Origin: Paraburkholderia sacchari
GTDB lineage: Bacteria > Pseudomonadota > Gammaproteobacteria > Burkholderiales > Burkholderiaceae
Length of the DNA stretch: 64,000 nt
Reading direction: 5' to 3'
Assembly: GCF_000785435.2 (NCBI RefSeq)
Contig: NZ_JTDB02000004.1
Location: forward strand, 248,001 to 312,000
Shown: one piece after another, positions 7,624-16,047 of the stretch
Layout of the letters: each line of letters opens with the position of its first letter
Numbering within the stretch: the stretch's first letter is position 1
Notes under the pieces: generated by a model
Database searches by the model: none
What the model saw: only the letters and a program-made list of their open reading frames with translations
Told to the model about the DNA's origin: nothing
Made by a program: the position numbers and the translations under genes

Positions 7624-9846
7624 TCATGCTGCGGCGATGGCGGTTACATTGCCAGCAGGATCCGCATCGTCGCTGGCCGGTTCCGCGAGGCTTTCGGCGA
7701 TCAGCTCGATCAGCTCGCGCACGACGAACTTGCCTTCGTAGCCGCTCGTCTTCAGCGCGTCCTCGAACATCGTCAAATCCTTCGGACAACAAACCACGAA
7801 CACCTCCAGTCCTTCGATGCGCGCAGCCTCGTGCATGCGGTTCTGCGACGGCTTTTCCTTGCCGACCGGATCGCTCATCCAGATCCGGCCGCCGCCGGCG
7901 CCGCAGCAAAATGAGTTGTCGCGCGAGCGGGGCATGTCCACGAGATCGCAGCCGAGCGCCGCGAGAATCTGGCGGGGCGCGTCATAGCCCTTGTTGAAGC
8001 GCCCGAGGTGGCACGGGTCGTGGAAGGTCACGCGATAGCCGAGCTTGCGTTTGGGCTTGAGCACGCCTTCGCTGAACATGCGCGCGACGAGGCTCGTGTA
8101 ATGCTCGATCTCGAACTTGCCGCCGAAGTCGGGGTACTCGTTGCGGATCGTGTTGTACGAGTGCGGGTCGGTCGTGACGATGCGGCGGAAATTCGACTGC
8201 CCGAGCAGCGCGATGTTGTTCTCGGCGAGCAGTTCGTAGAGCCCTTCCTCGCCCACGCGGCGCACGTCGTTGCCCGCGTTCGACTCGCCCTCGTAGAGCA
8301 GGCCGAAATCCACTCCCGCGTTGTGCATCAGCGTGGCGAAGGCCTGGGTCACGCGCTGGTTGCGCGGATCGAACGAGGCGTAGTCGCCTACGAACCACAG
8401 CAGATCGACGCTCTCCTTGCGCGCGTCCTTGATCTGGAAGGGCAGCGGCTTGGTCCAGGCGGCGCGCTTGCGCTTCGATTCGTTAAACGAGTTGCCATTC
8501 TTGTGGATCGCCTGGAGCGTCTTTTGCACTTGCGGTTCCATCTCGCCTTCCTCGACGAGCTTGCGGCGCATCTGCACGATGATGGGCACGTGCTCGACCG
8601 CCACCGGGCAGATCTCCACGCAGGCCATGCAGGTGCGGCACGACCAGACGGTTTCCATGAACACCTGGCCGATGCCCTTGCCGTGCACGTCGAGCTTCAC
8701 CTCGTCGGGCAGCGTGTTCTTTTGCAGCGCCTCGTTGGCGAACTCGCGCAGCGAGAGGATCACGTCGCGGGGCGAAAGCGGCGCGCCCACGGCGTTGGCG
8801 GGGCAGGCCTCGTGGCAGCGGCCGCACTTCGTGCAGGCGTCGAGATTGAGCAGGTGCTTCCAGGTGAAGTCGGTGATGGTCTTGTAGCCCACGCGCTCGC
8901 CGCCGGGCTGAGCGCCGCCTTTATCGCCTTCTACGCCTTCCACAACCTCGGCGACCTCGATGCGCGGCAGGCGCTGCGCGGCGAGCGGATCGCGCATCAT
9001 CAGCGAGGCCGAGGCCGTGAAGATGTGCTTGACCTTCGTGTAAGGAATCAGCGCGATGAAGGTGAGTGCGAGCAGGCCGTGGAACCACCAGAGGCCGGTG
9101 CGCATCACGTAGGCAGCCGAGGCGCTCACGCCCACGCCCTTGAAGATCTCGGCGAAGAGGGCCGCCACCGGCGACCACCAGCGCGTGTCCCACACCACGG
9201 CGCGGTCTTGCAGCCAGACGAGGCGCAGCCCGCTCAGCACGAAGCCGGTGATGCCGATCAGCACGAGCGTCCAGAGGAATGCCCAGTCTTCGCGACGGTA
9301 GCCGCTGCGGTCGTAGTCCGGGTCGCCGGGCTGGCGGTCGGGACGCTTGTAGTCGAGCTTGGGCGGCTTGATCCAGCCGCGGCGCGCCATCATGTAGATG
9401 AGCCCGGCGATCATGGAGACACCCGCGACGTTCATCGCGAGCTTGAACAGCAGATAGAAGTCGCCGTTCCAGAAGTGAAAGCCGAGAAAGCGCGCGGTGA
9501 TGTCGTAATCGACGGTGACGGTGGCGGTGCCGAGAAACAGCACCGCGAAGCCGTAGAAAATCATCCGGTGCGCGCGGCCCGCCGCGGGGTCGCGGCGCGC
9601 GACGGTGCGGTGGCTCAGCACGACGCGCACCATGTCCTTGAAGCGCGCCTGCAGGTCGATCTTGCCGAACGATTTCGACAAGCGCTGCCCGCGCCGGTAT
9701 TTGCGGATCTGGACGTAGACACCCCACGCGAATACGCCTATCGCCGTGATGCCGATGAGATAAAACAGCGCGATCGCAAACGACGGGAAGCCCTCGAACA
9801 GGATGCGCGTGACGGTCGCGGGGTCGAAAGTCGCTGGGGTCTGCAT
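7624..9846 (-). CDS. Membrane Fe-S oxidoreductase (HdrDE/DgcB-like), probable ETF:quinone reductase
   Basis: A 740-residue fusion. The N-terminal third has about five to six hydrophobic helices of NarI/HdrE type that may hold heme b. Two 4Fe-4S motifs follow (CTKCGRCHEACP and CRTCMACVEICP). The C-terminal third is an HdrD-type cysteine-rich region with CHLGRF, a CCGAGGG element and a CCPKD element. The architecture matches DgcB of dimethylglycine catabolism, which works with ETF and an FMN demethylase. Here the natural role is to take electrons from reduced ETF and pass them to quinone, in place of classical ETF-QO. ATG 9846 begins the first helix region; the upstream frame is intergenic. It is separated from TMADH by 183 bases holding several hairpins. 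Confidence 0.88.
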   Translation of the reverse strand: MQTPATFDPATVTRILFEGFPSFAIALFYLIGITAIGVFAWGVYVQIRKYRRGQRLSKSFGKIDLQARFKDMVRVVLSHRTVARRDPAAGRAHRMIFYGFAVLFLGTATVTVDYDITARFLGFHFWNGDFYLLFKLAMNVAGVSMIAGLIYMMARRGWIKPPKLDYKRPDRQPGDPDYDRSGYRREDWAFLWTLVLIGITGFVLSGLRLVWLQDRAVVWDTRWWSPVAALFAEIFKGVGVSASAAYVMRTGLWWFHGLLALTFIALIPYTKVKHIFTASASLMMRDPLAAQRLPRIEVAEVVEGVEGDKGGAQPGGERVGYKTITDFTWKHLLNLDACTKCGRCHEACPANAVGAPLSPRDVILSLREFANEALQKNTLPDEVKLDVHGKGIGQVFMETVWSCRTCMACVEICPVAVEHVPIIVQMRRKLVEEGEMEPQVQKTLQAIHKNGNSFNESKRKRAAWTKPLPFQIKDARKESVDLLWFVGDYASFDPRNQRVTQAFATLMHNAGVDFGLLYEGESNAGNDVRRVGEEGLYELLAENNIALLGQSNFRRIVTTDPHSYNTIRNEYPDFGGKFEIEHYTSLVARMFSEGVLKPKRKLGYRVTFHDPCHLGRFNKGYDAPRQILAALGCDLVDMPRSRDNSFCCGAGGGRIWMSDPVGKEKPSQNRMHEAARIEGLEVFVVCCPKDLTMFEDALKTSGYEGKFVVRELIELIAESLAEPASDDADPAGNVTAIAAA

Positions 9847-9911
9847 GGCTCGTCCGTTTCGTCCGTTTATTGAATGGGGAGGGGCGCTTTTTTCAGGCAA
9901 AGCGCGCCCGT

Positions 9912-10021
9912 GTCAGGCCGTCGAGCGCGCCTGACCAGGATCTGTGCACCGTGGCGCCCGGCAATGCGGGCGGCCACGGTGGCAGGGTGGGTCCCGGTCT
10001 CACACAGCGTGCGCCGGGACC
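9912..10021. repeat. Cluster of intercistronic hairpins between TMADH and the Fe-S gene
   Basis: Three stem-loops lie in a row. GTCAGGC (9912-9918) pairs with GCCTGAC (9929-9935). CACCGTGG plus CGCCCG (9947-9960) pairs, with one bulge, with 9967-9981 around a 6-base loop. GGTCCCGG (9990-9997) pairs with CCGGGACC (10014-10021). None has a T-run on the minus strand. They fill most of the 183-base gap in an otherwise tightly packed operon, so mRNA processing or partial termination that keeps TMADH mRNA in excess is likely. Confidence 0.6.
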
Positions 10022-10029
10022 GTGCCGCC

Positions 10030-12222
10030 TTACTTCTTGTAGTGGATCTGGTAAGTGCCTTCGGGCAGGTGCGGCGTGCCCCAGACCGCCACTTCGCGCT
10101 TGTACGGCAGCGGGAACTGCGGGTTGGACTCCTCGATCTCGCGTGCGACGCGGTGGCCTGTGAAGGTCGCATCGGCGATCAGGCGCGGGGCTTCGGCGTC
10201 GCCGATCAGGTACACGCCCTTGATGCCCTTGCTCTCCCACTGGTCCTGCTTCGCCTTGATCTCGCGATACAGCGTGTCGTTCGAGCGGCGGCCCGTGACG
10301 AGCACGAGCGAGTCGAACTCGAGCCAGCGGTGCGTCTTGTTCGCATCGCGCGGCAGCTGGCCCGCGCCCCGGTAGGTGCGCTTCGAGCCGTCGCCCCAGA
10401 TGTTGTAGATCTCGATGCGGCCTTTCTCGATGCGGCTCGCGAAATGGTCGCCCAGTTCGGTCACGTGCAGCTCATGGAGCCGGCGCATCATGTTCGGATA
10501 CTCGAGCGTGAAGTGCATGTAGTTCGCCAGATGCACGCCGCTCACGATCGTCACTTCGTGGCCAGCCGACGCGAGCTTTTCGGCGAGGCTCGGCGCCATG
10601 AAGTAGGTGTCCGCATTGAGGATCACGACGCGCTTGCCGATCGGCTTCTTGCCGCCCATCACCTGCTCGGGCGTCAATTGATCGGGCTGCGAAGCATCGG
10701 CGCCGGGGATCGGATCGTGCGTGAGGCAGTTGGTGCCGTCGCCGACCCAATGCGCGCCCGTTGCGATCACCACTTTCTCCGCGCCGTAGTCGAGCACGTC
10801 GTCGGCGGTGAGCGGCTTCACGCCGAGCGCGAGCTGGCTCTGCTTGTTCTTCTTCAGCAGCTTGGTGATTTGCGTTTCGCGATAGTCGCGGTGATAGCCC
10901 CATTCGCCGAGGCCAGGCAGCGTGACCACGCTGTTCAGATGGCCGCCGATCTTCTCCGCGCTATCCACGAGGTGGACCGTGTAGCCGCGCTGCATCAGCA
11001 CGCGCGCGCACTCCGAGCCCGACGGACCCGCGCCCACCACGAGCACCGAGTCCCCCGACTTGCACTCTTCGAACTTTTCCGGGTGCCAGCCGCGGCGATA
11101 CTCTTCGCCGGCCGTGGCGTTCTGCGTGCAGATCATCGGCGGGCCGCCGATTTCCCAGCGCGAGATGCAGACGTTGCAGCCGATGCACACGCGAATATCG
11201 TCGACGCGGCCTTCCTCGATCTTCTTCGGCAGGAACGGGTCGGCAATCGAAGGACGCGCCGCGCCGATGATGTCCGCATAGCCCTTCGTGACGATCTCGG
11301 TCATCTTCTCCGGATCGGTGAAGCGGCCCACGCCGAGCACCGGCTTCTTGGAAACCTGCTTGATGAACTTGGTCCACGGGACCTGGTGGCCCTGCAGATA
11401 GAAGCGCGACGGACCCGCGTCTTCACCCCATTCGGCGATGTCGCCCACGTCCACGTCCCAGAGGTCGACCAGCGAATCGGCCATTTCGACGAACTTCATG
11501 CCGTCCTTCTCGACTTCCACGCCGCCCGCGCCATAGAGCGAATCCACGGCAAAGCGCGTGGCGATGGCGCAGTCGCTACCGACGGCGCGGCGCACTTTCT
11601 CGAGCGTTTCGAGCCAGAAACGCGCGCGGTTTTCGAGCGAGCCGCCGTAGCCGTCGGTGCGCTTGTTGTAGTAGGGCGAGAGGAACTGCAGCGGCAGATA
11701 CGAGTGCGCGCCGTACACATAGACGATGTCGAAACCGGCGTCGCGTGCGCGCAGGGCCGCTTCGACATAGTATTGCTGCACGTCGCGGATGTCGTCGAGA
11801 TCCATCTCCTTGCAGTACGTGAGCGTTTCGAACTCCGAAGCGTACTGGCTGGGGCCGCGCGGCGTGGCGCGGCTTTCCATGCAGGGCGCGTGGGCGCCGC
11901 CGTACCACATTTCGATGCCGGCGAGCGCGCCGTACTTATGGACTTCCTCGGTCATCGCGCGCAGGTTGCGCACATCGCCTTCGTCCCAGATGCGTGCCGA
12001 GAGACGGTGCGTGTCGTCCGACTCCGGATGGATCGAGCAATATTCGGTGTTCATGGCCGCCCAGCCGCCTTCGGCTTTCATCGAGCGGTGCGCGGCCTGG
12101 AAGCCGGGCAGGTTGCTGCCCGCGCCAATGCAGTGCGGGACTTGATAGAAGCGGTTGCGCAACGTCTTCGGGCCGATTTTGATGGGCTCGAACAGCACGT
12201 CATAGCGGGGATCGCGGGACAT
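10030..12222 (-). CDS. tmd: Trimethylamine dehydrogenase (TMADH)
   Basis: A 730-residue flavo-iron-sulfur enzyme, the family length: FMN TIM barrel (1-380), Fe-S segment, then two Rossmann-type domains (about 385-730; VVGAGPSGSE binds ADP). Every key TMADH residue is present at the published mature position plus one for Met1: Cys31, which binds FMN covalently; Tyr61, Trp265 and Trp356, the aromatic bowl for the trimethylammonium group; the Tyr170-His173-Asp268 triad; and the 4Fe-4S ligands Cys346, Cys349, Cys352 and Cys365. As I recall, dimethylamine dehydrogenase differs at Tyr60 and Ser74; both are the TMADH type here (Tyr61, Ser75). It should convert TMA to dimethylamine plus formaldehyde and pass electrons to ETF. 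AGGAG lies 10 bases before ATG 12222. Automatic pipelines may call it DgcA or a 2-enoate reductase. Confidence 0.93.
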   Translation of the reverse strand: MSRDPRYDVLFEPIKIGPKTLRNRFYQVPHCIGAGSNLPGFQAAHRSMKAEGGWAAMNTEYCSIHPESDDTHRLSARIWDEGDVRNLRAMTEEVHKYGALAGIEMWYGGAHAPCMESRATPRGPSQYASEFETLTYCKEMDLDDIRDVQQYYVEAALRARDAGFDIVYVYGAHSYLPLQFLSPYYNKRTDGYGGSLENRARFWLETLEKVRRAVGSDCAIATRFAVDSLYGAGGVEVEKDGMKFVEMADSLVDLWDVDVGDIAEWGEDAGPSRFYLQGHQVPWTKFIKQVSKKPVLGVGRFTDPEKMTEIVTKGYADIIGAARPSIADPFLPKKIEEGRVDDIRVCIGCNVCISRWEIGGPPMICTQNATAGEEYRRGWHPEKFEECKSGDSVLVVGAGPSGSECARVLMQRGYTVHLVDSAEKIGGHLNSVVTLPGLGEWGYHRDYRETQITKLLKKNKQSQLALGVKPLTADDVLDYGAEKVVIATGAHWVGDGTNCLTHDPIPGADASQPDQLTPEQVMGGKKPIGKRVVILNADTYFMAPSLAEKLASAGHEVTIVSGVHLANYMHFTLEYPNMMRRLHELHVTELGDHFASRIEKGRIEIYNIWGDGSKRTYRGAGQLPRDANKTHRWLEFDSLVLVTGRRSNDTLYREIKAKQDQWESKGIKGVYLIGDAEAPRLIADATFTGHRVAREIEESNPQFPLPYKREVAVWGTPHLPEGTYQIHYKK

Positions 12223-12290
12223 GGGGACGTATCTCCTGATGTGTTTGGTGTGCTTGTGGGGCTGCTTGCGTCGTCGACATGAGTCGAAAA

Positions 12291-13403
12291 TCAGGCCGCT
12301 ACGCGCGTGCGCACGCGTTGCGGGTCATAGAACGGCGTGCGGGTGACGGTGCCGCTGAAAGTGCCTGCGGCGTCGTGAATCTCCACCTTGGTGCCGAGCG
12401 CCGTATGCGAGGGCTTCAGATGGACCATCGCGAGCGACTGCATCAGATACCGGCTGAACGTCGCGCTCGTGACGACGCCAACCTGTTCCTTGCCGATGAA
12501 AATCTTCGCGCCCGCGCTCACCGCACCGTCGTGCTTCACGAGCACGCCGGCCTGCTTGAAGCGCTCCTTGCCGCGCGCGTTGAGCAGCGCCGCCTTGCCG
12601 ATGTAGTCGCCGGGCTTCTCGACGTCGACCATCCAGTCGAGGTTCAACTCCCACGGCGTGACGTCGCCCTCGGGCATGTCGAAGGGATAGAAGAGCAGCG
12701 CGGCTTCGATGCGGGCGAGTTCGAGCGAGGTCCACGAGGCCGGCACGATGCCAAGCGGCTTGCCCGCTTCGAGAATGGCGTCCCACAGCGCAATGGCGTC
12801 GCTCGCGCTGCACGAGACTTCGAAGCCCTGCTCGCCGGAGTAGCCGCCGCGCGAGATGATGATCTTGCGGTCGAACAGCTGGGTTTCGACGTGCGCGAAA
12901 TACGGCAGCTTCGCGAGATCGATGCCGATGTGCGGCTGCAGGATGGCTGCGGCGCGCGGGCCTTGCAGCGAAAGCATGTGCACGTCGAAGTCCTGATGCC
13001 ATTGAACGTCGCGGCCCTGCGCGGCGCGGCGCAGATGCTCCTGGGTCGTGCCGCCGCCGTGCGAGATGCGGTATTGATTCGGCGCGTCGTAGATCACCAT
13101 CAGGTCGTCGCACACGACGCCGCGTTCGTCGACTTCCGCTGCGAGACGCGCGGTGCCGGGTTTCATTTTCGTGACATCGATGGCGCAGATGCTGTCGATC
13201 ACGGCGCAGGCATCGGGGCCGCTCACGCGCAGAATGTTCAGCGCGCTGATATCGTAGAGGCCCGCTGTCGAGCGCACGGCGACCACTTCGTCGTTCGGGT
13301 CGCTGTTGTAGTACCAGGGCAGCGGCATGTCGTTCCACATATCGCCGTCCAGCTTGGAGCCCAGTTCGCGATGGCGGATATTCAGAATTGATTGCCTTGT
13401 CAT
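12291..13403 (-). CDS. GcvT-like folate-dependent aminomethyltransferase-family protein
   Basis: A 370-residue member of the GcvT/T-protein family, with the fold from DMWNDMPLPWYY and GLYDISALNILRVSGPDA through the GYSGEQGFEV element and the ELARIEAALLFYP/ WELNLDWMVD stretch of the folate domain, then the C-terminal barrel. T-proteins carry one-carbon units on tetrahydrofolate. As the first gene of the TMADH operon it most simply captures formaldehyde released by demethylation as 5,10-methylene-THF, as the folate domains of dimethylglycine and sarcosine dehydrogenases do. ATG 13403 begins the conserved region; a GTG 38 codons upstream lies in the promoter region beside the 7-2-7 box and is rejected. 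The TMADH gene starts 68 bases downstream. Confidence 0.87.
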   Translation of the reverse strand: MTRQSILNIRHRELGSKLDGDMWNDMPLPWYYNSDPNDEVVAVRSTAGLYDISALNILRVSGPDACAVIDSICAIDVTKMKPGTARLAAEVDERGVVCDDLMVIYDAPNQYRISHGGGTTQEHLRRAAQGRDVQWHQDFDVHMLSLQGPRAAAILQPHIGIDLAKLPYFAHVETQLFDRKIIISRGGYSGEQGFEVSCSASDAIALWDAILEAGKPLGIVPASWTSLELARIEAALLFYPFDMPEGDVTPWELNLDWMVDVEKPGDYIGKAALLNARGKERFKQAGVLVKHDGAVSAGAKIFIGKEQVGVVTSATFSRYLMQSLAMVHLKPSHTALGTKVEIHDAAGTFSGTVTRTPFYDPQRVRTRVAA

Positions 13404-13533
13404 AGCGTTTTCCCGAGGTTGAACCTTGCGTGAATAAAGGCCGACGAATCTGGGCCGGTAGGCCTTGACGAGGGCCGCTGGATGGCAATCAGTCTCCTTC
13501 GTTAAAATCGGCGTCACAATCGCCCCGTGGCGC

Positions 13534-13549
13534 TACCTCCGAGTGGGTA
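13534..13549. promoter_or_regulatory. NarL-like 7-2-7 inverted repeat upstream of the TMADH operon
   Basis: TACCTCC-GA-GTGGGTA, the same box and spacing as at 3174-3189, 131 bases before the gcvT-like start. Towards the gene on the minus strand both copies are followed by a similar stretch, GGCGA(A)TTGT(C/G)AC, suggesting a shared promoter architecture. The 393-base divergent gap 13404-13796 holds this site and the half-site at 13712, and otherwise nothing I can name. Confidence 0.6.
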
Positions 13550-13694
13550 GGCGCGCTACTTCGCTCAGCTGCGCGAAGCTTTCAAATGCGCCGCAACATG
13601 CCTTGTCGTGTAAGCGCGCATATAGACGCATGGGGCTGTGAAGCCCGCCAGACGGACATTCGGCTACATTGCGCCGGCCCGGATGCACCCTCCT

Positions 13695-13718
13695 GGGCGT
13701 AGCGCGGGGGCTACCCCC
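13695..13718. promoter_or_regulatory. GCTACCCCC half-box upstream of the monooxygenase reductase gene
   Basis: The heptamer TACCCCC (13712-13718) lies 79 bases before ATG 13797. It has no facing GTGGGTA, but GGGCGTAG (13695-13702) and CTACCCCC (13711-13718) form a back-to-back inverted repeat with an 8-base gap. This is weaker than the two full sites and is listed because it recurs in the matching place for the divergent operon. Confidence 0.35.
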
Positions 13719-13796
13719 AATGAATCATTGCTCTCCCTTTTTGGCTCGCCGATTCTGTTCGTACAGATTCGCAGCCACGATGAGGGATCAACGGGC

Positions 13797-14762
13797 ATGA
13801 ACGGACTAAACGCACCCAGGGCGATACCAGTACGCGTCGAACGTGTGGAGAACATCACGGCCGACATCCGGCGCTTCACGCTGGTGCCGGCGCAAGGCGG
13901 CTCACTGCCGGCGTATTCCGCCGGCAGTCATGTCGTCGTGACCATGCGGGGCGAGGCGCGTACCTGGCGCAACGCTTACTCGCTGACTAGAGCGGCTGGT
14001 GCGCGCGACGCGTATCAGATCATGGTGCGCCGCGTGCCCGCCTCGCGCGGCGGCTCGGCGTTCATGCATGCGCAGGTGAAGGAGGGCAGCGAGCTCGAAA
14101 TTTCGATGCCGTCGAACTTCTTTCCGCTCGCGCGGCTCGCGACGAAGCATGTGATCGTTGCGGGCGGGATCGGCATCACGCCGTTTCTTTCGATGCTGCC
14201 GGAGCTGGCCGCAATCGGCGCGCGCGTGGAGATGCATCTGTGCTGCCGCCCGGAAGACGCTGAAGCGCTCGAAGCGCTGATCGCCGAGCGCATCGCGGGC
14301 GGTGTTGCCATCTACACCGACTTGCAGGATGTCGAAACGCGCTTTGGTTCCTTGCTGGCCGCACAGCCGCCCGGCACGCATCTATATACGTGCGGGCCAG
14401 TTGGTTTGATGGAAGGGCTCGCTCAGGTGGCGCGCGCACGCGGCTGGCCCGAAAGCCACTTCCACCAGGAGAGCTTTGGCAGCGCGTCGCATGGCGAGCC
14501 GTTCGTCGCGGTGCTCGCGAAGAGCGGCCGCGAGGTGTCGGTAGGCGCCGACCAGAGCCTGCTCGAAGCACTCGAAGCGGCGGGCGTCGACGCCCCCTAT
14601 ATGTGCCGGGGCGGCGCGTGCGGCACCTGCTCGCTCGAAGTCATGGAAGGCGAGCCCGAGCATCGCGACTTCTTCCAGAGCGCCGCCGAACGCGCAACGA
14701 ACTGCAACGTGCTGCCTTGCGTGTCGCGTGCGCGCAGCGCGCGTCTCGTGCTGAACATCTGA
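13797..14762 (+). CDS. FAD/2Fe-2S reductase component of a dimethylamine-monooxygenase-type system
   Basis: A 321-residue reductase of the phthalate-dioxygenase-reductase/VanB type: FMN/FAD barrel (about 1-100, RNAYSLT flavin motif), NAD(P)-binding domain (about 105-225, GGIGITPFLSML and YTCGPVGLM), and a C-terminal plant-type 2Fe-2S ferredoxin with CRGGACGTC and a fourth Cys near residue 307. It would pass NAD(P)H electrons to the DUF3445 heme subunit encoded 23 bases downstream. ATG 13797 is chosen because it begins the conserved domain with GAGGGA about 10 bases upstream; the longer frame covers the control region with the GCTACCCCC box. It is the first gene of the rightward operon. Confidence 0.87.
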   Translation: MNGLNAPRAIPVRVERVENITADIRRFTLVPAQGGSLPAYSAGSHVVVTMRGEARTWRNAYSLTRAAGARDAYQIMVRRVPASRGGSAFMHAQVKEGSELEISMPSNFFPLARLATKHVIVAGGIGITPFLSMLPELAAIGARVEMHLCCRPEDAEALEALIAERIAGGVAIYTDLQDVETRFGSLLAAQPPGTHLYTCGPVGLMEGLAQVARARGWPESHFHQESFGSASHGEPFVAVLAKSGREVSVGADQSLLEALEAAGVDAPYMCRGGACGTCSLEVMEGEPEHRDFFQSAAERATNCNVLPCVSRARSARLVLNI

Positions 14763-14785
14763 CGAATACGAGGGAGCCCAACGCC

Positions 14786-15898
14786 ATGTCCATTGCCTTC
14801 AAGCCCGACGAGTCGTTTCGCGACGTCTACCAGTATCGCAACAGCGAAGCAGCGATCCTGCGTTTTCCGTTTCCGTTCCCGGAAGACCGCTACATGTATT
14901 CGGTGAACATCGAGCCGCATACGAGCGGCGAGCCCGGCACGGTGTTTCGGGCCGCGTTCGATATCGACGAGCACTACGTTGCCGAATGCCGCGACCGCGC
15001 GCTCACGCTCGAAACCGACCCGTTGCGCTGCCAGGTGCTGGACCACATGGACACCGCTCAGTGGGACACGCTCGAACTCGTCATGGAAAGCATGGCGCGC
15101 GATTACCCCGAGTACTTCCAGCTCGAACGCGATGGTGCGGAGGGTACGCAGTGGACGTGGACGAACCGTCCGCTCGGGCTCACGCAATCGTTCGTGTTCG
15201 GCGACGCCGACACGCTGCCGTGTGCGCCGCTCGAGTACATCACGCGCCAGGCGCAGGGCGATTTCGTCCTGCTCGATCATCGCGACGACAACCTGTTCAT
15301 GGACGGCGGCATGGTGACGACCCAGGCCGACTGGTCGCTCGATTTCGACCTCGGCATGAGCTTTATGGAGTGGCATGGTCCCGTGCCGCTCGCGCATCAG
15401 GCCGGTATTTTCGAGCGCGCGCTGAAATTCCTGTTGCGCCTGCAATCGGGGGCGCCGGTGCGCCGCCTGAACTGGACGATGACCGTCAATCCGCGTCTGG
15501 ACACGTCGCCCGAGCATTACCCCGAGTGGGGCCCGGACCGGGCGAGCATCACGCCCGAGAACGTCGGCGGCAAGCTGCATTTGCGCGTGGAGCTGCAGAC
15601 GCTGTTCAGGCTGCCGCGCAGCAATGCGATTCTGTTCTGCGTGCGCTGTTATCTGATCAGCCTCGACGAGCTCGCACGCGTGCCCAAATGGGGCAAGCGC
15701 CTGCATCGCGTGCTGACCACACTGCCGCAGGAGCTCGCCGAATACAAGGGGCTCGTGCGCTATCGCGACACGGCGCGGCAATGGCTCGCGCAGTTCGACG
15801 ATGGCGCGCCGACCACGCCCGGCACCCTGGCCGAGGTCGAGCGCTTGAGCCCGCCTCTTGACGAATCCCACACCCGGCCGAGTTTCGCCGGCTCCTGA
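14786..15898 (+). CDS. DUF3445 heme-dependent oxidative N-demethylase subunit
   Basis: A 370-residue DUF3445 protein, the family of the heme-dependent oxidative N-demethylase alpha subunit and of the catalytic subunit of dimethylamine monooxygenase. Recognisable stretches are PFPFPEDRYMYSVNIEP, HMDTAQWDTLELVMESMARDYPEYF, the LLDHRDDNLFMDGGMVT region and WSLDFDLGMSFMEWHGPVP. With the reductase and the DmmA-like protein it would oxidise dimethylamine, releasing formaldehyde and methylamine; the exact substrate is inferred from the TMADH next door. GAGGGAG precedes ATG 14786. The much longer upstream frame overlaps the reductase gene out of frame and is discarded. Confidence 0.87.
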   Translation: MSIAFKPDESFRDVYQYRNSEAAILRFPFPFPEDRYMYSVNIEPHTSGEPGTVFRAAFDIDEHYVAECRDRALTLETDPLRCQVLDHMDTAQWDTLELVMESMARDYPEYFQLERDGAEGTQWTWTNRPLGLTQSFVFGDADTLPCAPLEYITRQAQGDFVLLDHRDDNLFMDGGMVTTQADWSLDFDLGMSFMEWHGPVPLAHQAGIFERALKFLLRLQSGAPVRRLNWTMTVNPRLDTSPEHYPEWGPDRASITPENVGGKLHLRVELQTLFRLPRSNAILFCVRCYLISLDELARVPKWGKRLHRVLTTLPQELAEYKGLVRYRDTARQWLAQFDDGAPTTPGTLAEVERLSPPLDESHTRPSFAGS

Positions 15899-16047
15899 GT
15901 CCTTCGTGGTCGTTCCGCGTGCCGTGGCTGGCGCCGAGCTTCAAGCGGCGCCGGATTGCGATGCGCGGCGCGGCGGCGGTCGCATCTCCACATACCCGTA
16001 TTCCGGCCGCCACCCAGCGGTCCCTCATCAGCGAAAGGAAGAGACAC

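Noticed and set aside
10030..12222. DgcA (dimethylglycine demethylase) as identity of the flavo-Fe-S enzyme
   Set aside because: The neighbouring Fe-S protein and ETF suggest it at first, but the active-site residues and length match TMADH residue for residue.
13404..13530. Possible -24/-12 sigma-54 promoter for the AcoR-like activator upstream of the TMADH operon
   Set aside because: I searched for a TGGC-N8-TTGC-like pattern in both directions and found no match with the invariant GG and GC at the right spacing.
14390..14785. In-frame 132-codon extension upstream of the DUF3445 gene
   Set aside because: It overlaps the reductase gene out of frame, is Arg-rich as expected for a GC-rich shadow frame, and the true ATG 14786 has a good ribosome site.
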